Assembly: GCA_010645155.1 (NCBI GenBank)
Contig: CM021316.1
Span: 6,872,288 to 6,936,287, forward strand
Origin: Tigriopus japonicus
Taxonomy: Eukaryota; Arthropoda; Copepoda; Harpacticoida; Harpacticidae
Direction of reading: 5' to 3'
Length of the DNA stretch: 64,000 nt
Shown here: one piece after another, positions 55,101 to 64,000 of the stretch
How the letters are laid out: the number at the start of each line of letters is the position of its first letter
Numbering within the stretch: the stretch's first letter is position 1
The notes under the pieces: generated by a model
Told to the model about the DNA's origin: nothing
Database searches by the model: none
What the model saw: only the letters and a program-made list of their open reading frames with translations
Position numbers and translations under genes: made by a program

Positions 55101-56159
55101 AGCTACCACGAGAAAGAAGGCTTTTGCATAAAGAGGAGTGAATTGCGGCCAAGATCCTTTTGAAGGAGGCAACCTTTACTATGGTGGCAAAAGACGATCA
55201 AACCCAGCCAGGCAATAAACGGATGCTTTTTTTCTATGCCTTCCCTCCGATCCAAACGACGCCAGATTACTTTCACAACTATTACTATGGAACATCTACT
55301 TCTTTTGCCATATGCAGTTTTCTATGACTTTCTTATTCGTTAAAGAGAATCCAATCAAGATCATTTTGTAGTGAAGATCTTTAACACTAGCAGGGCCTTT
55401 ATATCGCGAATAAATGTCCTACAAGATATTTAGAAAAACTTGCAGGTCAAAGGTAAAATGCATCAAGTGAAGAAGGAATTATGCCGATGCCCATGAAATG
55501 ATCTGAATCATCAGATTTTTCCCCCCAAAGAATAATTTCTACTACCTTTTGGACACTATCGGAAACTGAGATTTCACACGTAAAAACGTTCCTTGTGACC
55601 TCGCTTTGTCCAGTGTCTTAGCTAGAATTATGCCTATAACGATCTTTCCCTCGGCACCAACTTTTTTGTTTAATTTACCCACTTCTCAGACGAGGACGAT
55701 CAAATGTACATACAGCCAAACAGCATACCCAAAATGTATAATAATGAAGGAAATCGAATTTGCTGAACCTAACAGACAAAAGGCCTGTTCCTATAAGCGT
55801 TCCCGGTTATTGTGCTGGTCTTTCATGGCGAGGTTCTTGTTTGCTTCTTGACATGATGACCCTGGACCCTCCAGCACCAACTTGGTGTTGGCGATGATGG
55901 AGACCAACATCATCATCATCATGTTAGTCGTCGTCCTCGACGACGTCCCCATGATCATGATCATCAAGGAGAAGAAGATAATGTTGATGTCCGTTGGTTC
56001 CCAGGTCACATTGTACCAACAAAACCAACGACATTTCTGGCAGCATCATGTACTCGAGGAGTCCAAAGTCTGTGAAACAAATGGCTTGTCATTTCTTGTC
56101 TTACGCCAGATTACTCTTCACTTTTAGCTACTTTACTTGATTTCGACCCAACTAGGCGG
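49181..56159. other. No gene recognised (about 7 kb)
   Basis: No frame has a recognisable domain. Local features: a TGGTAGTGG-rich stretch near 55008; inverted GATAGGCAT/ATGCCTATC words at 53715-53758 that could form a hairpin; trinucleotide runs ATCATCATC near 55911. Frames of 60-157 codons (for example 54175-54648 plus, 52569-52874 minus) lack splice sites and motifs. Confidence 0.4.
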
Positions 56160-56201
56160 CGAGGAGTGGATAGATAGATGGATGAATGACTAGATAGATG
56201 G

Positions 56202-56240
56202 GTGAGTGAGTGAGTGAGTGAGTGAGTGAGTGAGTGAGTG
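56202..56240. repeat. (GTGA)n microsatellite
   Basis: About ten GTGA units, preceded by degenerate GATA/GATG units from 56171. Confidence 0.95.
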
Positions 56241-59163
56241 CGTGGATGGACAGTACTCCCGGAACAGAGCTCCATAGGCGTGGCTCAACTTGAACGACCT
56301 CCGTGTACGAACTTACACACATGTGAAGAGGTTAGTCGACAGCTAGAACCTCCTCTCACCGACCAACGGACACATGTGAGAGAACGAACAAGGCAGATGA
56401 GGAAGAATTAGATGGAGAAGAAGAACGACAACTAGCGGAAAAGGCTGCCGGCCACTTGAAGCGTCCCCCATCCACTTGGGATTAAATGAAAGAAATGTGA
56501 GTGCTATTGTTTCTAATGATCTCGTTTTTAACTGTCTCCGGGAAAGTGAGAATGATGGTGGGACAATCTGGTGGGACAATCCTGTAATATACTTTGTGAA
56601 GTTGCTTTGGTTTTCCGGGAGGCCTGATTTGAGGACATTTCTACTGTTGGTTCATTTTGCGTATTTGGTATGAAAGTCCGAAACGACGAGCCTCGTCCGG
56701 GCAGGAAAGTAAGTTAGCTCAATACGTAGCTGATTTGTTCGGGGCCTATCCTTTCCATGGCATTGGTTCGATTTAGGGTCAACCAATTGATCGATGAAAA
56801 TCCTGTGAAAATGACAGTCAGTGTTGTATCCATACTTTTCATATAGCTAGATAGTGCCTAGAAAGATAAAATTAAGTTTTGTTTTTCGCTGGATAAGATC
56901 TAACAAGTCTCATCTCCAAATCTAATTTGGAAATGACATGCAAAATTTTCCCCCCGGAACAGCTAAAACTGGACTGGCTAGCCAAGTGCAAACTTAAACG
57001 GTATGACATTTTTGGTCTCACTCTCCCCACACGGTAGAAGAAGGAAAGTGCCAAAAGCTTACAAAAACACAAAATTTCGATGAAACCATAACAACGGAAA
57101 CAATTTTTCTGAAAACTCGCTAAGTTTTCGTAAGTAGTGACCTTATTGAAAATTCATTGCTAAGTAATTTTGCACCTTGTAGTGCTCTTTTCTTTTTGCT
57201 CTCCAATCATGTGGAATCTCAAATGCGATCAATCAATCTCATAAATAACCGCTATCATGGTTTCTAATGACTTTATTATTGTTAAGGATTGTTTGAATTA
57301 ACATTAAAGAGCATATTCCACATTGAAGGCTCCAAATTAGGGCGATATCAAATTGCACCTCTTTCAACCGAGATTATTTTTACCAAAAAGATCATAACTT
57401 AAAAGTTAATGACTTAGTAGAAAAAATACAAATCAGACCTTTAAACCTGCAAAATTGATCAAAAAAGAATATATTTATAAAAAATTAGAACAATCCCAGA
57501 AAATTCGTTTATCCCACAACCCTGAAAATCTCGATTTTCAGAGTAAAATTAGTAAGCATATGCCGTTAAGTTTTTACAACAAAATCTGATGATTGCTTTG
57601 AAGTAAATTCATTTCAAGAAATATTCTCTCGAACTGGGCAAAAGTGGAATGTCTTATTTATTTATTTTTGCAAAATACTTAATTCAATTAGTAGCACTGA
57701 GGCATTTAGTAACTCCTTGGATGGTATGGTACTTCAATCAAGTTTGTACTAATTTTGACAATGTACTGTCTACAAGCTTCATTAATTTTCACTTAGCTCA
57801 ATCAAAGCACTTGTCCCTTTTCTTTGTTACGAATAAGACTTACGATACAGACGAATAAGGAGATACAGAAGCTGTTACTAAACAACACATAGGAAAGAGA
57901 ATATGTGGGGACCTAACTTGTTCCTGGTCCATAAAGGATGGCATGTTGGGCACTATTCAGGCTGAAGTGGCACAAAATATTTCTTGGGATTAGGTATTTA
58001 TGGAAAATGGAAACATTTGAAATATGATTTTATAACCACCAAATCCACAAAACGGAATCCATGATTTTTGGGAATTTTGGTACAACTACATTCAAAATAG
58101 AATAAGTTTGAACATCTAAAACCAAGCCGATTGTTACAAAACTTGTACTGAATATTTGACAAGATGTAACTTCGATTCATTTAACATTCACCTTTGATCT
58201 GGTGCTTTTCTGGTCCCCAAAAAACTTAGGCTTGAATTAAATCATTTTTTAGTCGAGTGCACAACTTTTGATACTTTGACTACTACAAAATATGCGGCCT
58301 AAAATATATCCTTAAAGAATGTTGGAAACGCTATAATTTGGCTTTAATCCTGATAGAGTAAATAGCATTAGACGAGAGGAAAGTTGAGAAGGAAGGACAC
58401 AAGATGGAAAGGAAAAGAGGAAAGACTTTTTCCAAATGAATTGCTTTTAGGTAGGTGGGTTGCCCGTTGCTTTTAATAGCCATGATTTGTCTTACTTTTT
58501 TGCTCTTTTCTCCTTCGCACACTCGAAAGAACTTGAAAAGTGTATCAAAGAGCTTCACGGTTAGCCATAAGATTCCTGGAGAGGAAAAGGAGACGGGCGG
58601 AAAAGTCAATCTTGGAGATGCAATGTGGATCTAAAGAAATGGTGTGCCCACACAAAGTATTAAAGTTTATTATGAATTTAAACAGGTCGTTAAAACTGGA
58701 TTGCTCATTGAATTACAAAATTGATTGAAGGATTAATCAATTGACCGAGTACCGGATTTCGACCAAAAAAAGCGGGTTTCCTCTCGCTGAACTTCGTCTA
58801 GCCCGAGGAATAACGGACACTTGAAATATTAAAGCTCCGTTCGTTTGAGATATTTGACCAAGATCAAGAACCATGAGGATTGTATGTACATACACTAGTG
58901 CCGTACCAGCACGATTCCTTCCTTCCCCTGCATGCCTTGGTTTGAGGTATGCAAGTCTCTTTATATGGGAAGCAACAATCCTCGCTGATGTTTTGTTGTG
59001 GGTGAAGGACCGACAAACCGCTATATTGAATCCTCCTTGTTTTTTGCCTGTCCATTGACTTCATCTTCTGCTCATCGTGCATCGCCCTCTTCGATATCCT
59101 GATACGTATGAACTGTAAGTTGTTGGAAGTTCCAAAAAGCAGCCACCAAGCAAGTCAGCAGCA
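56241..59163. other. No gene recognised
   Basis: Mostly AT-rich from 56800 to 58700. The short frames on both strands have no recognised motif and no repeats stand out. Confidence 0.45.
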
Positions 59164-59195
59164 AACCAACCAACCAACCAACCAACCAACCAACC
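59164..59195. repeat. (AACC)n microsatellite
   Basis: Eight AACC/CAAC units. A second run of six units follows at 59389-59413. Confidence 0.95.
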
Positions 59196-59388
59196 GTGCG
59201 TGGGTTGAAGAGCAAAATCACAGGCTAACAGCAAGTTCCGAGCCATGATTCGTCCTTGTTCAGGATCGACCTAATGCTCTAATGCTCTAGGCAGGACGAA
59301 CCTGACGTAGCTGGAGTGGGCCAACCAGAAAAAGGTGTTAAGTTGTCCCCATGTCCTCTTGAATCTTGAGTACTGACTAAACACTAAC

Positions 59389-59413
59389 TAACCAACCAAC
59401 CAACCAACCAACC
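59389..59413. repeat. (AACC)n microsatellite
   Basis: About six AACC units, 200 bp from the first run, with unique DNA between them. Confidence 0.95.
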
Positions 59414-59812
59414 ATGGTCGTACGTAATAACTTAAGTTAGTAAGTAAGTACGTTCGTTAGCTCGTCTTTGCCATATCTTCCGTGTTCTGACTTACCGTTG
59501 AATTCTGGCTGATCTCTCAATCAAACGCCACACCTTGACGTTCATCTCCGCAAATTTAACAAGCACTCAAACTCAGCAGAAAGGGGAAAGTCCCTACCAT
59601 TCATGGATTATCTTCAAATGTAGCAATCACTTTCCATGAGTAAGCCTTGATTTTTAGGCCCGGAAAAATATCTTCTTATGCTGTGGAGTAAAAATCTCAA
59701 ACGTTTCAAAGCAGAGTGTCAACTGATGGCTGACAAGCGCGATCGTCAACCAGTTAGTGATGTGTAGGGTGAATGTTTCCGATTTTTTCCATTAAATTTT
59801 GATTCTTAATTT

Positions 59813-60020
59813 TTTTGCTCATTTTGGGGAATTTTAATGATTTTGCTCATTTTGGGGAATTTTAATGATTTTGCTCATTTTGGGGAATTTTAATTATTTT
59901 GCTCATTTTGGGGAATTTTAATTATTTTGCTCATTTTGGGGAGTTTTAATTATTTTGCTCATATTGGGAAATTTTAATAATTTTGCTCATTTTGGGGAAT
60001 TTTAATTATTTTGCTCATTT
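59813..60020. repeat. 28-bp minisatellite, about 7.4 units
   Basis: The unit is TTTTGCTCATTTTGGGGAAT plus TTTAATKA. Early units end ATGA and later ones ATTA, so two variants spread in blocks. It directly abuts repeat R at 60033. Confidence 0.95.
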
Positions 60021-60032
60021 TTTTTTCATTTG

Positions 60033-60230
60033 CAAAACATTCTTTTTTGCAAATACAATGTCAAAAATTGCTATTTCAACTTCAATTTGTGCAGATAAGA
60101 AAGGCATTGTTGCAATCACCAGGCCTAAACCTTCGTTTTAGTTACCTCGCTTGCTCATCAGAAACACAGGTCTTCCTAACTTTTGTCCCGCCAAAAATCA
60201 TGACGTCACTAGTAATTGCTGTAATAGCCG
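60033..60230. repeat. Dispersed repeat R, best-preserved pair member
   Basis: About 200 bp nearly identical to 30655-30846, including ATTGCTATTTCAACTTCAAT and CCCGCCAAAAATCATGACGT. The homology ends near GTAATTGCTGTAAT in both copies. Confidence 0.85.
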
Positions 60231-61157
60231 AGGCATCCAGATCTATCCGTAACATGCAAAAATCCAAAAATGTCACATCACGGAGTAACCTTTTAGTCTT
60301 GGCCTTTTTGAAAGAGAATAACAAAAACATCTCTAAAAGCCGACTTTCCCCATGTCTTGAAAGACACTGCCAATTATGTAAGGTCCAAAAACATACTCAT
60401 TCGTCTACAAGTCGCCACACGGAGGAGATGTGTTTTGGAATAATAATCGCCATGGTGGCGTTTAAAAAGACTTTTCAGGCCTTATTATCGCAAACATTTT
60501 GCAATTATTTGGGGTTTTTGGGAGCAATTATTTGGGCAAAATTTTGTTATTAAAATTGTCTGCTCTACTGATGTGTTTCGGGTGGGAGTGCTGCCATTTT
60601 TAACTCAAAGTTTATTTCTGTTCAAAAGGGCAGGTTGTATTGAACTTTTTGAAAAGAACCAAACAGGGACCAATTTGGCAACACTCGAACTAGTTCCATT
60701 TCGAGTTCGATCAGTAGTTATACTTATGAAGGATTTTGTCGTGGGTTTTACCTGCATTTTAGGCCTTGACTTAGTTTCACTAATTTCAATTATGATACTC
60801 TATTCGTAATTTGGACGAGGTTGGGGGCCCCCGACCTAAAAAGGGATCTTCACAATCTTCATCAAAATTGCATTTCATTTTCCTCTACAAATGCCAAATG
60901 ATGCGAGATAAGGAGGGGTTCTCAAGCAAGATTAATCTTAATCTCCTTTTATCTTACAGAAAAAAACAATCACCAATGAATTTCATGGTCAAGTAAAAGA
61001 TATGAATTATTCTTTTCTTGTAAATATCAATTTATATGAATTATAACAGTAAAGGCTTTGGGCCCGCAATCACTGCTCACCGCAAACCCCGCATTAAGGC
61101 CGCTCATTTACTGCGCCATCTACTTTTTAAAGGGTTTCTGAAGCTTCCACTGGCTTA
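60231..61157. other. No gene recognised
   Basis: Plus-strand frames (60011-60553, 60573-60809) contain hydrophobic runs but overlap repeat R or lack any motif. No supported gene. Confidence 0.45.
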
Positions 61158-61165
61158 GTTTAGAG

Positions 61166-61402
61166 CAGGGGTAGGCAACCGGTGGGCCACGACCCACATG
61201 TGGGCCCAAACGGGGGTCTTTGGTGGGCCCAGGAGGTATGGGGAAAGTCCAAAATAGTGGCGAGACATCCATAGTATTGTACTCGTGGGCCCAAAGCTCT
61301 TTCATCAATAATTTGTGGGCCTACCAACATCTATTTGGTGAGCCCCTGACAATATGATCTCAAATTGGTGGGCCTTGACCCAAAAGTGGTTGCCGACCCC
61401 TG
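61166..61402. mobile_element. hAT-type MITE (237 bp) with perfect 8-bp duplication
   Basis: Starts CAGGGGTAGGCAACCGG and ends GTGGTTGCCGACCCCTG. The exact 8-bp repeat GTTTAGAG flanks it at 61158-61165 and 61403-61410. The interior is rich in GTGGGCC/GGGCCCA words. CAGGGGT(C)GGCAACC is a terminus widely seen in animal hAT elements. Confidence 0.9.
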
Positions 61403-61751
61403 GTTTAGAGTCACCTGTTCATAGCTTGAGTTCCACCAACATACGTATGCGGTCATCTATTGACTTATTAGGTACCATTTTTGGACTCGGGTTGATTAGG
61501 TTAGGCGGTTCCAACGGTACCAAAACAATTTCTGTCCGAGCTAGTTGAAGGTTTCGAGTAACACCCGCTAAAAACGCCCTTTTAAGTGTGTCAAGGGGGA
61601 AAATCAAAATCTTTTTTTTGTCTCGAGCACGTGTAGAAAGTTAAAATCATTGATAATTGTTTATCGAATTCCTTGACGAAAATGGTCTTAAAATTGAACT
61701 GAACCTAACGTAGACTCCGGAGGTTTACTCTCGATTACACTCCCTCTAGTA

Positions 61752-62000
61752 CAAGGGTCGGCAACCATTTTTGTGTCAAGGCCCACCAAATTTGGTTCGG
61801 ACAAGTCGGGGCCCACCATACAGATGGTGGCAGGTTCATGGGCCCACAAATTTACGACCAAAGACCTCAGGGCCCACAAGTACAGTACTATGGATGTCTC
61901 TTGGGCCCATTATTTCGGAATTTCCTCATTGTCCGTGGGCCCACCAACGATCACCCTTGGGCCCACGTGTGGGCCGCGGCCCACTGGTTGCCGACCCCTG
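61752..62000. mobile_element. hAT-type MITE (249 bp), second copy in inverse orientation
   Basis: Ends are CAAGGGTCGGCAACC and GGTTGCCGACCCCTG. Internally it is an inverted relative of the copy at 61166 (GGGCCCACGTGTGGGCC, GGATGTCTC, GTGGGCCCACC). The flanks CTCTAGTA and CCTCTGTA are only roughly alike, so the duplication has decayed. Confidence 0.85.
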
Positions 62001-62045
62001 CCTCTGTATTTACTAGATCTCAATGGACAGATTGGGTAAGTTGAA

Positions 62046-62283
62046 TGCAATCTGGTATTAATAAACGCTTTACGATTCAAGCTCTTTGATCCGTTGATGA
62101 TGCGTCGGAAATGATCATTTTCACTTTTGTAAACAACTTCCAACCCTTCTTTTTTAGGTTGAAATCGCCCATCACGAGTACCCGCTCCAGATTTGAAGCT
62201 GCCGATAGCATTTGAGATAACTCATTTGTGATATTATCCATGTCAAGCCCCTTGAACATGAATTTGCCAAGTTTATTCAACAA
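62046..62283 (-). pseudogene. LINE endonuclease-domain fragment
   Basis: The minus strand reads LERVLVMGDFNLKKKGW, the GDFN motif of the APE-type endonuclease in non-LTR retrotransposons. One stop follows SSTDQRA and the frame then continues NRKAFINTRLHS. It is truncated on both sides. It may belong to the same LINE group as the reverse-transcriptase fragments at 4866 and 25541. Confidence 0.6.
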
Positions 62284-62500
62284 AACATATCCAAGCAGCC
62301 ATTAAGACTTTCCAAAATGGGCAAGCAGTAATGAAGAAACAAATTAAACAATCAAGGGCAGGGTGAATTTGATAATCATCGAACTTTGACAAATGTCTCA
62401 GTTACGTTGCTGCCACTCTTCTGCTTTCGATGATAGGTTGGTTGTTGAGGTAGTTATGGTATAGTAGAAGTATATCTAGAAGTATGAGGGAAACACAGAA

Positions 62501-62632
62501 GAAGCATATGAGATGGAGTAGAAATAGTCATGCTCGATTAAGTTTTACTACATAAGCTGCGTTTTTCAATCCCAGCTTCTGCAGCGAAACTTGATCAAGC
62601 ATGGTTATTTCTACTTCGCCTCATATGCTTCT
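62501..62632. repeat. Foldback with ~50-bp arms
   Basis: GAAGCATATGAG...AGTAGAAATA...CATGCT(C/T)GAT at 62501 onward is inverted ending at 62632, with a 34-base loop. Confidence 0.85.
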
Positions 62633-62649
62633 TTCATGCTTCTAATATT

Positions 62650-62920
62650 CGTGGATTGACTATGCATTACCTGATTAAGCGACAAAATCAAAACAAAGAG
62701 AAAAACTGTTCAAGCAGCTTGCAAGAAATAAGGGTTCGAGTTTTCGGCTCTTGAAAAACTTGTTTTGTCAAGCTCGCCCTCAACTACGATAGAGAGGAGA
62801 CAGATTTCATCGCATGATGTGCGGTCACTCTGTGGAAATCAAAACAAGAGAAAGATGTTCACAGCTTACAACTGATAAACCTCAAAATTTTGTAAGCTGT
62901 TTTGCGTTTGTCAATACTTC
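62650..62920. repeat. Dispersed repeat S, copy 2
   Basis: Matches 26250-26518 in direct orientation with a few substitutions and single-base indels; runs up to the right inverted end of the surrounding element. Confidence 0.85.
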
Positions 62921-62942
62921 AAAATTACCTCAACAACCGACC

Positions 62943-63864
62943 TTTCGTTTAGTTTAGCTAATCCACAGAGTTCCAGAGTGGACATGTTCAGCCACACTCT
63001 GCTAACAATTTATCGGTGAATTTTCAGGCCCCAGCTGACCTCTTGATTGATCACTTGCGCCCAAATAAGCTCACATTCTTTGACCACAACATTCCAAAAC
63101 AACCACAACAGCCATGTACAAACGGTAGGACAGTTTGCGCTAACTATCCACTGAACAAACTGTATTTGTTTGTTTGGGCACAACGCACCATGAAAAAAAA
63201 CAAGTTTTCTCATCCAATCATTGCTATTCGACAGCTTGTCCAAAGAAATCTTCATAATGCCCGCCCTGTGAGCTAATCGATCAGAATGAAAATTTTGACG
63301 TTGTATTTTTGAGGCGGAGAAGTCATTTTTTAATTCCAGAAACTTTTAAGACCAGCTTTAAGATGAAAATGCAATACCAAACATTTTTTTGAACTTAGGC
63401 ACGGGCGAAAACTCTACAATGATACTTGAAATATGCTAAAACATAAATAATTAAAAATCTACTTTGACTAAACTCTTTCATGTACTCAGAGCACTGTTGT
63501 TCTAAAGTGTTTCAGAATTTGTGTATCTACAGTATCTGCCGAATTTCTTTTCAAAGGCCTTTTTGTTCAGCATTCTCGAAGGACCTGAAAGTGAGAGTTT
63601 TTTCCCCAAAAATCACAAGGTGCAAGGTTGCAAAAAGAACTTAAACAGGACCCAAAAAGCTCAATGGAAGCGTAGGTCCCACTGCAAGCGTAATGACGAT
63701 GTATTTGTTTCCCAACTTGATGTAGAAACACGCGGGAGAAAAAGTAAGCCACAACAGCTTATGTTTTCAACTTCAAATTCATGCCGCGTTAGTTGGGCGA
63801 ATCACTTTACAGCGCTTGGACTGTTTAGGTGAGACTGGATTTTGATTGGAGGAAGCTAGTCAGA
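62943..63864. other. No firm gene; weak transposase-like phrase
   Basis: A minus-strand frame (63010-63255) contains CELIWAQV, which resembles the ELIWAQVK phrase near the last catalytic acid of IS630/Tc1-like DDE proteins of animals. The rest of the frame does not support it. A plus frame at 63521-63832 is basic (ETRGRKSKPQQ) with no recognised family. Confidence 0.25.
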
Positions 63865-63990
63865 TGTCTTTGGAGACAGGCTTGCCCGATGAGGCTTGCC
63901 CGCAAAACATTCGCTTATTTTTTTACCGCGCAAGGATGTCCCGGCTTGCCCAACACATCCACCTTCAAGTGGGATCATCTCCAAAGACAT
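63865..63990. repeat. Inverted repeat at the window end
   Basis: AGATGTCTTTGGAGA at 63865 is inverted as TCTCCAAAGACATCC ending at 63990. GGCTTGCCC occurs three times between them. Probably the edge of an element continuing outside the window. Confidence 0.6.
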
Positions 63991-64000
63991 CCGTGCATCC

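Larger units (their letters stand above)
62436..62942. mobile_element. MITE-like element with inverted ends, containing repeat S
   Basis: The ends are GGTTGGTTGTTGAGGTAGTT and, inverted, GGTCGGTTGTTGAGGTAATT. Inside lie a foldback with ~50-bp arms (62501-62550 and 62584-62632) and repeat S (62650-62920), which also occurs alone at 26250-26518. No clear target duplication. Confidence 0.65.

Noticed and set aside
59813..60020. CRISPR-like array of 28-bp repeats
   Set aside because: Units are contiguous without spacers and the genome is eukaryotic; it is a minisatellite.
63010..63255. IS630/Tc1-like transposase fragment (CELIWAQV)
   Set aside because: Only about seven residues resemble the family phrase and the neighbouring sequence does not; kept as a weak note only.

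Overview
This looks like nuclear DNA from an arthropod, most likely a crustacean and perhaps a copepod. The grounds are two multi-exon genes with short GT-AG introns (about 60 to 850 bp), a secreted arthropod-type laccase, a cysteine-rich/CUB-like secreted protein, and AT-rich intergenic DNA full of degraded animal transposons. Nothing is bacterial: no operons, no Shine-Dalgarno sites, no CRISPR. The species assignment is inference.

Two complete host genes can be assembled exon by exon, both on the minus strand. The first is ETFDH (electron transfer flavoprotein-ubiquinone oxidoreductase; 12034 down to 9384, 8 exons, 629 codons). The second is a laccase-type multicopper oxidase (37714 down to 33374, 11 exons, 696 codons). 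In both, every exon phase closes, no stop interrupts the frame, and a polyadenylation signal follows. A partial secreted cysteine-rich gene lies at 6306-6773. A speculative two-exon, 43-residue membrane micropeptide lies at 39630-39930.

The rest is mainly mobile DNA. 0-5 kb: palindromic/foldback repeats, a hAT-type non-autonomous element and a LINE fragment. 8.2-9.1 kb: a hAT-type element that splits an open frame. 14.4-17.6 kb: a tRNA-derived SINE, a mariner relic carrying a 71-bp copy of ETFDH exon 1/intron 1, TATCTAGATA-rich repeats, a long-TIR MITE and tRNA-Leu/Ser-like SINE units. 17.7-21.2 kb and 27.5-31.9 kb: two copies of one P-superfamily (THAP/DDE) transposon. 22.8-26.5 kb: palindromes, a MITE and dispersed repeats. 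39 and 61-62 kb: short hAT-type elements. 48.6 kb: another hAT-type element. From about 41.6 to 61 kb, apart from that element, only simple repeats and no recognisable gene.

The most interesting system is the P-like element. Copy 1 is 3512 bp, has CAAGG...CCTTG termini, a 7-bp target duplication (confirmed by a paralogous empty site at 22267) and one 999-codon frame broken only by two in-frame stops. Copy 2 sits at a different target sequence, so it is a separate insertion, yet it carries exactly the same two stops. The stops were therefore present in a source that still moved. Copy 2 also contains a 169-bp MITE with the same CAAGG ends and a 7-bp duplication, a tRNA-SINE and a 531-bp repeat, giving a readable insertion history.
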